DNA of 54,287 nucleotides from an uncultured Sphingomonas sp. (lineage in GTDB: Bacteria; Pseudomonadota; Alphaproteobacteria; Sphingomonadales; Sphingomonadaceae): assembly GCA_913776255.1 (NCBI GenBank), contig CAJYLV010000034.1:1-54287 (forward strand), written 5' to 3'. Position 1 is the stretch's first letter. Every line of letters begins with the position of its first letter. The notes under the pieces were generated by a model, which saw nothing but the letters and a program-made list of their open reading frames with translations, was not told the DNA's origin and searched no databases. Shown here in pieces: positions 1 to 9,224 of this stretch. The position numbers and the translations under genes were made by a program.

Positions 1-49
1 CGGAGGCGCAGAGCGGGTGCGCCTGCCGCGCCGGGCCAGACACCATTCT

Positions 50-126
50 CGTCATTGCGAGCGCAGCGAAGCAATCCAGGGCGTCCTGATCCGGCTCTGG
101 ATTGCTTCGCTGCGCTCGCAATGACG
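50..126. repeat. 77-bp inverted-repeat element, family A (copy 1)
   Basis: This is an almost perfect inverted repeat with arms of about 30 bp that begin CGTCATTGCGAGCGCAGCGA and end with the complement. A short centre of about 15 bp contains a GTCCTGATCCGG-like core. The same unit recurs at eight other places in this window, always outside or at the ends of genes. As RNA it would fold into one long hairpin on either strand. No transposase is visible nearby. Bases 1-49 hold no recognisable feature. Confidence 0.93.
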
Positions 127-191
127 GATGTGGCTTGATTTTCGACATGCCTGCGGCGCCGGGCGGAACAGCTCCGCGCCTCCGCGCGAAC

Positions 192-220
192 AAAAAAGGG
201 CGGCCCCGTAGGACCGCCCC
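192..220 (-). terminator. Rho-independent terminator of the GntR gene
   Basis: Read on the minus strand, a GC-rich stem (GGGGCGGTCC paired with GGGGCCGCCC around a TAC loop) is followed at once by a run of six T. It lies 50 bp past the stop codon of the minus-strand GntR gene, the right place and strand to end that transcript. It is the only classical stem-plus-U-tract terminator I recognised in the window. Confidence 0.85.
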
Positions 221-272
221 CTCTTATGCACGATCGCGCGACGCTTACCGCAGAGCCGCCTCGCGCCTGCCG

Positions 273-998
273 TCAGGCCGCCAGCGCCACCTCGGTATCG
301 CGCTGCGCCTGTCCGATCAGCCGCTCGGTTACCGCACGCGCGCCCGGGGCGTCGCCGTTGGCGATCGCCTCGAAAAGCGCGCGGTGGAGCGGGATCGGGT
401 CCTGATATTGCGCCGGCGTGCGGTATTTGAAGAACGTCGTCCAGCGCACCGCCGCGGCGATGCTGCTCGACAGGCTGACCAGCAGCTCGTTGCGGGTCGC
501 CTGCAGGATCGTGGCGTGGAAGCGCTGGTCGGCGCTCTGCCCCTCCTGCGTGCGCAGCCCGTGCGCTGCCATGATCTCCAGCGCATGGCCCATCCGCGAC
601 AGCTCGGCGGCGCTGCGCTGGCGCGCGGCCAGCTCGGCGGCGGCGGGCTCGACGATCAGGCGGAGCTGGAACAGGCTGCGCACGAAATCGAGCGACGGCG
701 CGCCCTCGAACATCCACGCCAGCATGTCGGGATCGAGCAGGTTCCAGTGCGCGCGGTCGCGGACCCGCGTTCCCGCCTTGGGTCGGCTCTCGACCAGCCC
801 CTTGGCGCTGAGCATCCTGAGCGATTCGCGAATGACGCTGCGCGAAACGCCGAACTGTTCGGCCAGCTCCAGCTCGCCGGGCAGCGTGACGCTCGCCGGA
901 TGCCGTCCGGTGACGATCGCCACGCCCAGATCGTGCGCGATCGTCACATGCGCCGGCCCGCGCCGCCCGCTTCTCTCCACCATGCCTCCTGCTGTCAT
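273..998 (-). CDS. GntR-family transcriptional regulator, FadR subfamily
   Basis: This is a probable DNA-binding repressor that responds to a small carboxylate or sugar acid. An N-terminal winged helix-turn-helix (about residues 20-85) contains the GntR signature around LPGELELAEQFGVSRSVIRE. The C-terminal half is an all-helical FCD ligand-binding domain (about residues 105-230) with Asp, Arg and His residues at spacings typical of the metal or ligand pocket (QRFHATIL, LHRALFEAI). The length of 241 residues is normal for the family. The start is uncertain: ATG at 998 lacks a good ribosome site, and ATG at 983 has AGGAGG almost touching it. The gene is monocistronic, with its own terminator at 192-220. 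No target operon adjoins it in the window; the left neighbour is missing, so its regulon cannot be inferred. Confidence 0.9.
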   Translation of the reverse strand: MTAGGMVERSGRRGPAHVTIAHDLGVAIVTGRHPASVTLPGELELAEQFGVSRSVIRESLRMLSAKGLVESRPKAGTRVRDRAHWNLLDPDMLAWMFEGAPSLDFVRSLFQLRLIVEPAAAELAARQRSAAELSRMGHALEIMAAHGLRTQEGQSADQRFHATILQATRNELLVSLSSSIAAAVRWTTFFKYRTPAQYQDPIPLHRALFEAIANGDAPGARAVTERLIGQAQRDTEVALAA

Positions 999-1040
999 GC
1001 CGCAGCTTAGGCGGATGCGCGCGGCAGGAGCAAGGCGCGC

Positions 1041-1853
1041 CTATTCAGCCCAGGCGAGCGCGCGGCGCAACTGCCCGGCGGCGTCCTCGGTGAACGGCCG
1101 GCCGTGCGCGAACACCACCCGTTCCGGCGCGAGCGCGACCAGTGTCGCCACCGCCGCGCGCAGGTCGCGCCCGCCGAAGCGCAGCACCGGGCGCAGATAG
1201 CGCGGCGTCGTGCCCCATGCCCCGCCGCTCAGCCGCGCGATCAAGGCGGTGATCGGCGGCAGTCGCTCGGGCTCCATATGCTGGACGACGTCGGTAAGGA
1301 CCAATGTGCGCGACGCGCGGTGGTGGAACCACACTTCGTTGAACCCCGCCGCGCCCGCGATCAGCCCCTGGTCGACCGCCTCGGCCCATTCGGCGGGCGG
1401 CACCGCGCCCAGCTCGCGGTCGATCCGCAGCCCGCTGCGCTGGACCTGCCCGCGCTCGCCGAGCCCCGGCGCCGCCCAGAGCAGCGCCTTGGGATAGGCG
1501 CGCTGCCACACCGGCAACCGCGTCCAGTGCGCGATATTGGGCGCGATCAGGTGCCGCACCACGCCTAGCTCGGCGAGCGCCGCCGCCAGCGCCGGGGTGA
1601 AGCGCGTCGGCGAGTGCAGCATCAGCGAGCGGTCGGGCAGCCGCAGCACCGTCATGCGGATCGGCAGCGACAGGCCGGAAGCGATCATCGGCCCGCTGTT
1701 GACGATCCACACATCCTTGCCGAATGCCTTCAGCACGTCGAGCGGCGGGTAGCTGGCCGGCGCGTCGCTGCGGCGTTCGCGCGCCGCCAGCCAGGCGACC
1801 GCACCGGCGGCGACCGCCGCGCCGCCCAGCGCGATCTTGGTGTTGCGGTCCAT
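1041..1853 (-). CDS. DUF4336 protein, metallo-beta-lactamase-like
   Basis: This protein of unknown function has 270 residues. It starts with one hydrophobic N-terminal segment (residues about 7-24), so it is probably membrane-anchored. The rest matches the DUF4336 pattern: KDVWIVNSGPM, IRMTVLRLPDRSLMLHSP, HLIAPNIAHW, EVWFHHRASRTLVLTD and VVFAHGRPF. These segments resemble a degenerate metallo-hydrolase fold in which the usual HxHxDH zinc motif is not seen. The ATG at 1853 has an AGGGAG ribosome site about eight bases upstream, which supports this start. It is divergent from bioF (108 bp between the start codons), so the two may share a promoter region, but nothing in the sequence links it to biotin. 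The family call is good; the function is unknown. Confidence 0.8.
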   Translation of the reverse strand: MDRNTKIALGGAAVAAGAVAWLAARERRSDAPASYPPLDVLKAFGKDVWIVNSGPMIASGLSLPIRMTVLRLPDRSLMLHSPTRFTPALAAALAELGVVRHLIAPNIAHWTRLPVWQRAYPKALLWAAPGLGERGQVQRSGLRIDRELGAVPPAEWAEAVDQGLIAGAAGFNEVWFHHRASRTLVLTDVVQHMEPERLPPITALIARLSGGAWGTTPRYLRPVLRFGGRDLRAAVATLVALAPERVVFAHGRPFTEDAAGQLRRALAWAE

Positions 1854-1961
1854 CGGTCAGCTCCCTCTGCATCCGTCGATCGAGCGCTGCCAACGCCCGA
1901 GCGCCGCGATCGGTGGCACGGATACTGGCCAAGCGGCACCCGCGACGGCATAGCCGCGCCG

Positions 1962-3080
1962 ATGCAGCTTGTCGCCCAACGCGCCCATCTCTCCGCGCTC
2001 GCCGATGCCGGCCGCCTGCGCACGCTGGCGCCGCGGCGCGGCGTCGACCTGTCCTCGAACGATTATCTCGCGCTGTCGAGCGCGCCGCGGCTGGTAGCGG
2101 CGGCACAGGCGGCGCTGGCGCGCGGCGTCGCGCTCGGCTCGGGCGGGTCGCGGCTGCTGCGCGGCAACGACGTCGAGCATGAGGCGCTGGAGGCCGAGGC
2201 GGCGGCGTTCTTCGGTGCCGAGGCGGCGCTGTCGTTCGGCTCGGGCTATGCCGCGAACACCGCCTTGCTGTCGTCGGTGCCGCAGCCGGGCGACCTGATC
2301 GTTTACGACGCGCTGGTCCATGCCAGCATGCACGACGGGATGCGGCTGGGGCGCGCGACCTGCGTCGCGGCGGCGCATGGCGACGCGCAGGCCGCCGACG
2401 ACGCGATAACGGCGTGGCGCGCGGGCGGCGGCACCGGCACGCCGTGGATCGCGGTCGAGAGCCTGTACAGCATGGACGGCGACCTGACCGACGTTGCCGC
2501 CTATCTGGCGGTCGCCGACCGGCACGACGCGATGCTGATCGTCGACGAGGCGCACGCGACCGGGGTGTGGGGTGCGGGCGGGCGCGGCGTGGCGGAACAA
2601 TGGCATGGGCGCGCCAACCTCGTCACGCTCAATACCTTCGGCAAGGCGCTGGGCTGCGAGGGCGCGGTGCTGTGCGGGCCGGCGCTGGTGCGCGACTTTC
2701 TGGTAGCGCGCGCGCGGCCGTTCATCTTCTCGACCGCGCCGTCGCCGCTGAGCGCCGCGGTGGCGCGCGAGAGCCTGTGCATCGTCGCCGACGAGCCCGA
2801 ACGGCGCGCAAGCCTCCACGCGTTGATCGAGGCGGCACGGCGGCATCTCGCCCCGCTCGGCGCGCGCGTCGAGTCGCAGATCGTGCCGCTGGTGATCGGT
2901 GACGACCGCGAGGCGATGCGCATCGCGGCGGCGGTGCAGGCGGCGGGGTTCGACGTGCGCGGCATCCGCCCGCCGACGGTGCCGGCGGGGACCGCACGGC
3001 TGCGGATCGCGCTGACGCTCCATGTCACCGAAGCGGAGATCGCCGCGCTGGCGGATGTGTTGAGGGAGCTATTGCCATGA
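1962..3080 (+). CDS. bioF: 8-amino-7-oxononanoate synthase
   Basis: This enzyme condenses pimeloyl-ACP or pimeloyl-CoA with L-alanine to give KAPA, the first dedicated ring-building step of biotin synthesis; it is cytosolic and PLP-dependent. The 372-residue protein shows the alpha-oxoamine synthase pattern: SSNDYLALS near residue 33, [11 protein letters not shown] near 60, [13 protein letters not shown] near 165, [12 protein letters not shown] near 193, and the PLP lysine (K228) in [14 protein letters not shown] longer open frame runs back to 1614, but that part is not conserved-looking and would overlap the opposite gene, so ATG 1962 was chosen. Its TGA overlaps the ATG of bioD (ATGA), indicating translational coupling. 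It is the first gene of the bioFDA operon. No bioC or bioH gene is visible. Confidence 0.95.
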   Translation: MQLVAQRAHLSALADAGRLRTLAPRRGVDLSSNDYLALSSAPRLVAAAQAALARGVALGSGGSRLLRGNDVEHEALEAEAAAFFGAEAALSFGSGYAANTALLSSVPQPGDLIVYDALVHASMHDGMRLGRATCVAAAHGDAQAADDAITAWRAGGGTGTPWIAVESLYSMDGDLTDVAAYLAVADRHDAMLIVDEAHATGVWGAGGRGVAEQWHGRANLVTLNTFGKALGCEGAVLCGPALVRDFLVARARPFIFSTAPSPLSAAVARESLCIVADEPERRASLHALIEAARRHLAPLGARVESQIVPLVIGDDREAMRIAAAVQAAGFDVRGIRPPTVPAGTARLRIALTLHVTEAEIAALADVLRELLP

Positions 3081-3700
3081 GCGGGACGATCGTCGTCACC
3101 GGCACCGACACCGATGTCGGCAAGACGGTGTTCGCCGCCGCGCTGACCGTCGCGCTCGGCGCGCGCTACTGGAAGCCGGTGCAGGCCGGGCTCGCCGACG
3201 GCAGCGATGCGGGCAGCGTCGTGCAGCTGGGCGTCGACCCGGCGCGGGTGGTGCCCGAGGCGTATCGGCTGGACACGCCGTGCTCGCCGCATCGCGCCGC
3301 CGAGATCGACGGCGTGACGATCGACCGCGCGCGGCTCGCGCTGCCGGCGGGCGACGGGCCGCTGGTGGTCGAGGGCGCGGGCGGGGTGCTGGTGCCGCTG
3401 ACCCGCGAGTGGTCGTTCGCCGATCAGGCCGCGGCCTGGGGGCAGCCGGTGGTGCTGGTCGCGCGCACTGCGCTCGGCACGATCAACCACAGCCTGTTGT
3501 CGATCGAGGCGCTGCGCGCGCGCGGCGTGCCGCTGCTCGGCGTCGCGTTCATCGGTGAGGCGGTCGAGGACAGCGAGGCGGTGATCGCCGAGATCGGCAA
3601 GGTCCGCCGGCTCGGGCGGCTGCCGCGCCTCGCCGACCTGAACGCCGCGACGCTCGCCGCCGCCTTCGCCGACAATTTCGATGTCGAGGATTTCCGGTGA
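3077..3700 (+). CDS. bioD: ATP-dependent dethiobiotin synthetase
   Basis: This enzyme forms the ureido ring of dethiobiotin from DAPA, CO2 and ATP. The 207-residue protein begins with the P-loop [16 protein letters not shown] (residues about 8-23), followed by KPVQAGL, a conserved substrate-binding lysine motif, and [11 protein letters not shown] near residue 96, all typical of BioD. The size is close to the usual 210-230. It overlaps bioF by four bases at the start and bioA by four at the end (GTGA), so the three genes are tightly coupled on one transcript. In gene order it precedes bioA although its reaction follows it, as is common. Confidence 0.95.
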   Translation: MSGTIVVTGTDTDVGKTVFAAALTVALGARYWKPVQAGLADGSDAGSVVQLGVDPARVVPEAYRLDTPCSPHRAAEIDGVTIDRARLALPAGDGPLVVEGAGGVLVPLTREWSFADQAAAWGQPVVLVARTALGTINHSLLSIEALRARGVPLLGVAFIGEAVEDSEAVIAEIGKVRRLGRLPRLADLNAATLAAAFADNFDVEDFR

Positions 3701-4932
3701 GTTCGGTCTGGCATCCCTTCACCCAGCACGGCCTTCGGGAGCCGATCCCGTGCGTCGTGCGCGGCGAGGGGGCGGTGCTGCATACCGCCGACGGACGGCG
3801 CGTGATCGATGCGATCTCGTCGTGGTGGGTGACGACGCACGGCCATGCGCACCCCAGGATCGCCGCCGCGATCCGGGAACAGGCCGGGCGGCTCGACCAG
3901 ATGATCTTCGCGGGCTGGACGCACGAGCCCGCCGAGGAGGTCGCCGCGGGCTTGCGCGCGATCATGCCGCCGTCGCTGACGCGGGTGTTCTTCTCCGATT
4001 CGGGATCGACCAGCGTCGAGGTCGCGCTGAAGATGGCACTCGGCTACTGGCTGGCGAGAGACGCGCCGCGCCACCGCATCCTCGTCATGGAGCATGGCTA
4101 TCACGGCGACACGATCGGCGCGATGTCGGTCGGGCAGCGCGGCGTCTTCAACCGCGCCTATGCGCCGCTGCTGTTCGACGTCGAGACGATCCCGTTCCCG
4201 GCCGCGGGCGCGGAACAGGCGACGCTCGACGCGCTCGATCGCGCCTGCGCCGCAGGGGCGGCGGCGTTCATCGTCGAGCCTTTGGTGCTCGGCGCGGGCG
4301 GGATGCTGTTCTATTCGGCCGACGTGCTGCGGCAGATGCGCGACGTCTGCGCGCGGCACGGCGTGCTGTTCATCGCCGACGAGGTGATGACCGGCTGGGG
4401 TCGCACCGGCACGTTGCTGGCGTGCGAGCAGGCGGGCGTCGAGCCCGACATCCTGTGCCTGTCCAAGGGGCTGACCGGCGGCGCGCTGCCGCTGGCGGTG
4501 ACGATGGCGAGCGAGCCGGTCTTCGACGCGCATTGGTCGACCGACCGCGCGAGGATGTTCTTCCACTCGTCGAGCTACACCGCCAACCCGATCGCCTGCG
4601 CCGCGGCTGCCGCCAACCTCTCGATCTGGCGCGAGGAGCCGGTGCTGGAGCGGGTCGCGCGGCTGGGCGACGCGCAGGCGGCGCGGCTGGCGACGCTCGA
4701 CGGCATCCGCAACCCGCGCGTGCTGGGGACGATCGCGGCGTTCGAGATCGGCGCGGGCGAGGGCTATCTCTCCGACCTTGCGCCACGGCTGATGGCGGCG
4801 TTCCGCGCGCGCGACGTGCTGCTGCGCCCGCTCGGCGACACGCTCTACGTCATGCCGCCCTATTGCATCGGCGACGACGATCTCGACCGCATTTATTTCG
4901 CCATTTCGGACGTATCGGCGCGCCACCGATAG
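3697..4932 (+). CDS. bioA: Adenosylmethionine-8-amino-7-oxononanoate aminotransferase
   Basis: This PLP aminotransferase converts KAPA to DAPA using S-adenosylmethionine as amino donor. The 411-residue protein has the BioA N-terminal pattern VWHPFTQH (residues 4-11), [13 protein letters not shown] near 41, [13 protein letters not shown] near 134, [13 protein letters not shown] near 226, and the PLP lysine K257 in [10 protein letters not shown]. It starts with GTG that overlaps the bioD stop. It is the last gene of the compact bio operon. The sulfur-insertion gene bioB is not here but at the far right end of the window (53863 onward). Confidence 0.95.
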   Translation: MSSVWHPFTQHGLREPIPCVVRGEGAVLHTADGRRVIDAISSWWVTTHGHAHPRIAAAIREQAGRLDQMIFAGWTHEPAEEVAAGLRAIMPPSLTRVFFSDSGSTSVEVALKMALGYWLARDAPRHRILVMEHGYHGDTIGAMSVGQRGVFNRAYAPLLFDVETIPFPAAGAEQATLDALDRACAAGAAAFIVEPLVLGAGGMLFYSADVLRQMRDVCARHGVLFIADEVMTGWGRTGTLLACEQAGVEPDILCLSKGLTGGALPLAVTMASEPVFDAHWSTDRARMFFHSSSYTANPIACAAAAANLSIWREEPVLERVARLGDAQAARLATLDGIRNPRVLGTIAAFEIGAGEGYLSDLAPRLMAAFRARDVLLRPLGDTLYVMPPYCIGDDDLDRIYFAISDVSARHR

Positions 4933-4954
4933 CGCGGCGGCGCGTTGGGGGAGC

Positions 4955-5191
4955 ATGACCAGTCTCCCGCGCCACCGCCCCCTCGTGTCGATGCTGTGGC
5001 GGCGCTGGCGTAGCTGGTGGTCGGATCACCGCACGATCGCACGCGAGCGGGCGACGGCGCTGGAGGCGAAGGCGCGCGAGACGCTGTCGCTCGGCGAGGC
5101 GCAGCGGCTGGCCGCCGAGGCGGCGGCGCTGCGCGCGGCGGCCGATGGGGCGGGGCGGCGCAAGGGGATCATTCCGTTGCTGCGCAACTGA
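4955..5191 (+). CDS. Small basic hypothetical protein
   Basis: I do not recognise a family for this 78-residue protein. The N-terminus is short, Trp- and Arg-rich (WRRWRSWW at about 15-22), and the rest is an Ala/Glu/Arg-rich stretch that should form one amphipathic helix or coiled coil. There is no signal peptide and no cysteine. A strong ribosome site (GGGGGAG) lies just before the ATG, and codon use resembles the neighbours, which is why I keep it. It follows bioA by 22 bp and may be co-transcribed. It could also be a chance open frame in GC-rich DNA. Confidence 0.5.
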   Translation: MTSLPRHRPLVSMLWRRWRSWWSDHRTIARERATALEAKARETLSLGEAQRLAAEAAALRAAADGAGRRKGIIPLLRN

Positions 5192-5232
5192 CGCCCCCCG
5201 CCTAGACTGCCCTGAAAACAGGGGGAGGATGG

Positions 5233-5880
5233 ATGACCGCGACGACCGACGCGCCGGTGCTGCACGGCTATTTCCGCTCGACCGCCGCCTATCGCGTGCG
5301 GATCGCGCTCAACCTCAAGCGGTTGGCGTGGCACGACGCCTTCCACCACCTACGCCGCGGCGAGCAGCGCGCACCCGATTACCTGCGTGTCAACCCGCAG
5401 GGGCTGGTGCCGGCGCTGGAATGGGACGGCGCGGTGCTGACGCAGAGCCTCGCCATCTGCGAATATCTCGACGAGCGCGTTCCGGCTCCGCCGCTGCTGC
5501 CCGCCGATCCGGTCGCGCGGGCGCAGGTGCGGGCGTTCGCGCAGGTGATCGCGTGTGACACGCATCCGGTGCAGAACCTGCGCGTGCTGCAACGATTGCG
5601 CGCGGTCGGGCTGGACGAGGCCGCGGTCGACGGTTGGGCGCACGACACGATCGCCGACGGGCTCGCCGCGTGCGACGCGCTGCTCGCGGACGGGCAAGGG
5701 CCCTATTGCTTCGGTGCGCAGGTGACGCTCGCCGACGTGTGTCTGGTCCCGCAGCTGGTCAATGCGCGGCGGTTCGGGGTCGCGCTGACGTGGCCGCGGC
5801 TGCTCGCTGTGGAGGCGGCGTGCCTCGCGCTACCGGCGTTCGCCGATGCCGCGCCGGCGCGGCAGCCCGATGCGGAGTGA
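5233..5880 (+). CDS. maiA: Maleylacetoacetate isomerase (zeta-class GST)
   Basis: This is a glutathione-dependent cis-trans isomerase of the tyrosine/homogentisate breakdown route, converting maleylacetoacetate to fumarylacetoacetate. The 215-residue protein has a thioredoxin-like N-domain with RSTAAYRVRIALNLKRL (residues about 13-29), the zeta-class variant of the SSxSxRVRIAL motif, and PQGLVPALEWDGAVLTQSLAICEYLDE, the glutathione-binding cis-Pro and Glu-Ser region. A helical C-domain follows (ADVCLVPQL). A strong ribosome site (GGGGGAGG) precedes the ATG. The usual partners (fahA, hmgA) are not adjacent, so the pathway role rests on family only; another zeta-class GST activity is possible. 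It is convergent with the MFS gene, separated by a family A repeat. Confidence 0.85.
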   Translation: MTATTDAPVLHGYFRSTAAYRVRIALNLKRLAWHDAFHHLRRGEQRAPDYLRVNPQGLVPALEWDGAVLTQSLAICEYLDERVPAPPLLPADPVARAQVRAFAQVIACDTHPVQNLRVLQRLRAVGLDEAAVDGWAHDTIADGLAACDALLADGQGPYCFGAQVTLADVCLVPQLVNARRFGVALTWPRLLAVEAACLALPAFADAAPARQPDAE

Positions 5881-5888
5881 GCGGCGTT

Positions 5889-5965
5889 CGTCATTGCGAG
5901 CGCAGCGAAGCAATCCAGAGCCGGACCAGGACTCCCTGGATTGCTTCGCTACGCTCGCAATGACG
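5889..5965. repeat. 77-bp inverted-repeat element, family A (copy 2)
   Basis: This is the same element as at 50-126, filling the whole gap between the convergent maiA and MFS genes (8 bp from one stop, 2 bp from the other). The long hairpin it would form in either transcript makes it a plausible bidirectional transcript end. Confidence 0.92.
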
Positions 5966-5967
5966 GG

Positions 5968-7281
5968 CTACATGGCCACCTGCTTCTGCTTTCCCCGCCC
6001 GACCATCACCGTCGCGACCGCGCCGACCAGCATCAGCACGCCGCCGAGCACGATCACCCCGCGCGCATCACCGCCGAGCAGGCTCTTGTAGAACAGCGGG
6101 ATCGACAGGCTCTCGATCATCATCGGAATGACGATGAACATGTTGAAGATGCCCATATAGACGCCGTTGCGCTCGGGCGGGATCATCCCGGTCAGCATGA
6201 TGTACGGATTGCCCATCATCCCCGCCCAGCCGACGCCGATGCCGATCATCGCGACGAACAGCCACCCCTCCGAGGGCAGCGCCGGGATCGCCAGCATCGC
6301 CAGGCCCGATGCGGCGAGGCAGCAGGCGTGGACCGCCTTCGCGCCGTGCCGCTTCGCCAGCGGCATCAGCGCCAGCGCCGCGACGAACGCGACCGCATTG
6401 TAGAAGGCGCCGAGCTGCCCGACCGTCAGCACGGTGTCGCGGAAGGCGGCGCTGCCGGTCTCGACGGTGCCGTGCAGCGAGCGCGCCAGCGCGAAGGTGA
6501 TGAACTGCCAATAGGCGAACATCGCATACCATTGGCACAGCATCGCCAGCGCGAGCTGCCGCATCGGCTTCGGCATCTCGACCAGCGCCGCCTTGAGATC
6601 GGCCAGCGTCGCGCGCAAAGTCAGCGGCTCGGTCGCCAGCCGCGCCTGCTCTTCCGCCGGCAAGGGCAGTTCGGGGACGCGCCACACCGACCACAGGATC
6701 GTCGACAGCGACAGCACCGCGCCGATCAGAAACGCGATCCGCGTGATGTCGGGGATGCCGTTGGCGTCGACCGCGTCCTTGTCGAACCCGATCCACACCA
6801 GCAGCGACGGCGACAGATACGACAGCGTTTGCGCCAGCCCGGTGAACGCCGATTGCGTCAGGAACCCGGTTGCGCGCTGGTCCTCCGCCAGCCGGTCGCC
6901 GACATAGGCGCGATACGGCTCCATCGTCACGTTGTTGGCGGCGTCGAGGATCCAGAGCAGGCTGGCGGCGATCCATAGCGCGCGGCTGTACGGCATTGCG
7001 AACAGGCACAGGCTGCACAGCATTGCGCCGATCAGGAAATAGGGCGTGCGCCGCCCGAGCCGCGTGTTGGTCCGGTCGCTCATCGCGCCGATCAGCGGCT
7101 GGACGAGCAGCCCGGTGACGGGTCCGGCGAGCCAGAGCAGCGGCAGGCTGGCCTCGTCGGCGCCGAGATAGCCGTAGATCGGCGCCATATTGGCCTGTTG
7201 CAGCCCGAACGAGAATTGCAGCCCGAGGAAGCCGAGGTTCATCTCGACGATCCGGGCCAGCGACAGGCGCGGCTTGCTCAT
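5968..7281 (-). CDS. MFS sugar transporter, probable sucrose uptake (SuxC-like)
   Basis: This is an inner-membrane transporter of 437 residues with about 12 predicted membrane segments, of the sucrose/maltose symporter-like branch of MFS. Seen in sequence: an N-terminal helix running into GLQQANMAPIYGYLGA, the loop motif GAMSDRTNTRLGRRTPYFLIGA, and DAANNVTMEPYRAYVGDRL. The start was set at the ATG at 7281, because the upstream part of the open frame reads through a repeat and lacks membrane segments. It sits downstream of amylosucrase and a LacI regulator on the same strand, the same gene content as the sux sucrose locus of Xanthomonas (SuxR, SuxB, SuxC). That suggests sucrose as substrate; maltose or another glucoside remains possible. 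Confidence 0.85.
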   Translation of the reverse strand: MSKPRLSLARIVEMNLGFLGLQFSFGLQQANMAPIYGYLGADEASLPLLWLAGPVTGLLVQPLIGAMSDRTNTRLGRRTPYFLIGAMLCSLCLFAMPYSRALWIAASLLWILDAANNVTMEPYRAYVGDRLAEDQRATGFLTQSAFTGLAQTLSYLSPSLLVWIGFDKDAVDANGIPDITRIAFLIGAVLSLSTILWSVWRVPELPLPAEEQARLATEPLTLRATLADLKAALVEMPKPMRQLALAMLCQWYAMFAYWQFITFALARSLHGTVETGSAAFRDTVLTVGQLGAFYNAVAFVAALALMPLAKRHGAKAVHACCLAASGLAMLAIPALPSEGWLFVAMIGIGVGWAGMMGNPYIMLTGMIPPERNGVYMGIFNMFIVIPMMIESLSIPLFYKSLLGGDARGVIVLGGVLMLVGAVATVMVGRGKQKQVAM

Positions 7282-7361
7282 CTCACGGCTCCTGTTTGGG
7301 TGAGGCGGAAATCCGCAACCTCCGGCCCAACGAGAAGAAGCGCGACCGTCGCGCGTCTGGG

Positions 7362-7379
7362 TTCCCGCCTGCGCGGGAA
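7362..7379. repeat. Short hairpin repeat (family F)
   Basis: A perfect 7-bp stem, TTCCCGC paired with GCGGGAA around CTGC, is followed by TGACGG. It looks like one half of a common intergenic inverted repeat. It lies in the 115-bp gap between the amylosucrase and MFS genes and could reduce read-through from one to the other. Confidence 0.6.
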
Positions 7380-7396
7380 TGACGGATCGCAGGGCA

Positions 7397-9163
7397 TCAT
7401 GCGCCGCCCTCCAGCCACACGACCCCCCATGCCGGCACCGCATCGACCATCGCGCCGCTCAACCGGTCGCGGCCACCCTCCGGCACCGCGACCTCGCGAT
7501 CACCGAAGTTGAGGAACACCCGGTCGTGCCCGCATGCCATCCCCAGCACCGCCGCGTCGCCGGTCGCGATCGGCGTCGGCGCGCCCGCCCCGCCGCTCGC
7601 GATCCGCGCATCGCGCAGCGCCGCGAGGTCGGCGCTGATCCGCAGCGCCGTGGGCGTCTCCAGCGCCCACCAGTCCATGCCGGGGCGATGGATCCAGCGG
7701 CCCTCGTGCGCCAGGGCGGGGTCGTCGGCGTAATCGTAATCGTTGAGCAGCCCGGCCTCGTCGCCCATATAGGTGGTGGCGAGACCGCCGCTGGCGATCG
7801 ACAGCGCGTTGAGCAGCGCGATCCGGCGGAAGGCCGCCTCGCGCGCCTCGTCGGTTTCCGCCGCTTCCAGCCCGGCGAGCGAGGCGAGCGTGCCGTTGGT
7901 GCCGTGCAGCGCCGCGCCGTCCGACTGGAACGGCACGCCGCGCGCCCAGCTGTCGCCCGCGCCGTGCAGGAAGGCGGCGGCGGCGCGCAGTCGTGCCTCG
8001 GGCGCCGCGTCGATCGCGCGCAGGTCGCCGAGCACCGCGCCCCAGCCGATGTCGTCGTGGCAGCGCGCATAGCTAAGCCAGTTCGCGCCCGTCGGCAGCC
8101 CGCCGCTGGCGGCGACGATCGCGGCGGGCAGTTGCGCGGAGCGTTCGGCGAGCCCGACCCAGCCCGCGACCATCAGCGAATTGTTGTAGACCAGATGGCA
8201 TTCGGGCTCGAACCCGTCGCCCTCGTCCATCCCGAAATAGGGCGGGACGAACGCGGTCGGCACGATCGCTTCCGCCTTCAGGAGGGTGGCGGGGGCGACG
8301 ATGTCGAGCGCGGCGCGCAGGCCGCGGACGATATGATGCGCCTCCGGCAGATTGCGGCACGTCGTGCCCGGCTGCTTCCACAGGAAGGCGGTGCTGTCGA
8401 GCCGGAACGCCTCGAACCCGTGGTTGGCGAGGCGCAGCGCGGCGTCGAGGATCGCGACGAACACCTGCGGATTGCGCCAGTTCAGGTCCCACTGGAAAGG
8501 ATAGAAGGTCGTCCAGACGTTCCCGCCCATCGCCGGCACGGCGGTGAAATTGCCCGGCGCGGTGGTCGGGAAGACCTGTGGCAGCTCGGCGTCGCGCGCC
8601 GCCGCCTCGGCATCGTCGAGCACCATGTAGAAGTCGCGATAGAAGGGGTCGCCCGCCCGCGCCGCCTTCGCCCATTCATGGTCGTCGGCGGTGTGGTTGA
8701 GCGCGAGGTCGACGCACAGGCTGATACGTGCCGCGCGCAGCCGTTCGGTCAGCCGCTCGACATCCGCCATCGTCCCGAGCCGCGGCTCGACGCTCAGATA
8801 ATCGGCGACCGCGAACCCGCCGTCGCTGTCGCCCGCGCGCGCCTTGAGCAGCGCGAGGACATGGAGATAGCGGATCCCGAGCGCCTCGAGATGGTCGATG
8901 TGCGCGGCGAGGCCGTTCACCGTCCCGCCGAAGCGGTCGACATAGGTCGAATAGCCGAGCATGTCAGGCTGCACGAACCAGTCAGGATCGGCGACGCGCG
9001 CGGCATCGAGCGCCTGCATCGCCGCGGGCCGCTCGCGCGCGCGTTCATGGAGGAGCGCTTCGACCTGGTGCCACAGCGACTCGCCGTCATGGCCGGGGTA
9101 GAGCCGCGACAGTTGGCGGCGTAGTCGCGGCCCGATCGCCGCGAGGCGCTGCTCCATCGTCAT
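7397..9163 (-). CDS. Amylosucrase (GH13 subfamily 4)
   Basis: This glucosyltransferase splits sucrose into fructose and a glucosyl unit that is added to an alpha-1,4-glucan. The 588-residue protein follows amylosucrase along its length. It has an N-terminal helical domain (about 1-70), then a GH13 barrel with YSTYVDRFGG, GDSDGGFAV, and the catalytic set: nucleophile D256 in FRLDSTAFLWKQ, acid/base E298 in LKAEAIV, and H369-D370 in RCHDDIGW. NHTADDHEWA near 156 is the first conserved GH13 block. The open frame extends to 9217, but ATG 9163 has a GAGGAA ribosome site and leaves the operator at 9225-9240 outside the gene. No secretion signal is seen, so it probably acts in the cytosol on imported sucrose. 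A sucrose hydrolase of the same subfamily is the main alternative. Confidence 0.9.
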   Translation of the reverse strand: MTMEQRLAAIGPRLRRQLSRLYPGHDGESLWHQVEALLHERARERPAAMQALDAARVADPDWFVQPDMLGYSTYVDRFGGTVNGLAAHIDHLEALGIRYLHVLALLKARAGDSDGGFAVADYLSVEPRLGTMADVERLTERLRAARISLCVDLALNHTADDHEWAKAARAGDPFYRDFYMVLDDAEAAARDAELPQVFPTTAPGNFTAVPAMGGNVWTTFYPFQWDLNWRNPQVFVAILDAALRLANHGFEAFRLDSTAFLWKQPGTTCRNLPEAHHIVRGLRAALDIVAPATLLKAEAIVPTAFVPPYFGMDEGDGFEPECHLVYNNSLMVAGWVGLAERSAQLPAAIVAASGGLPTGANWLSYARCHDDIGWGAVLGDLRAIDAAPEARLRAAAAFLHGAGDSWARGVPFQSDGAALHGTNGTLASLAGLEAAETDEAREAAFRRIALLNALSIASGGLATTYMGDEAGLLNDYDYADDPALAHEGRWIHRPGMDWWALETPTALRISADLAALRDARIASGGAGAPTPIATGDAAVLGMACGHDRVFLNFGDREVAVPEGGRDRLSGAMVDAVPAWGVVWLEGGA

Positions 9164-9224
9164 CGTGCGCTGGTTCCTCTGCCATGCCGTCGCTTCTGCG
9201 AGCGTCGACGCGGGCATAGCATCT

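Noticed and set aside
1614..1961. N-terminal extension of the bioF frame
   Set aside because: It overlaps the opposite DUF4336 gene and does not look like any BioF N-terminus; ATG 1962 fits the family.
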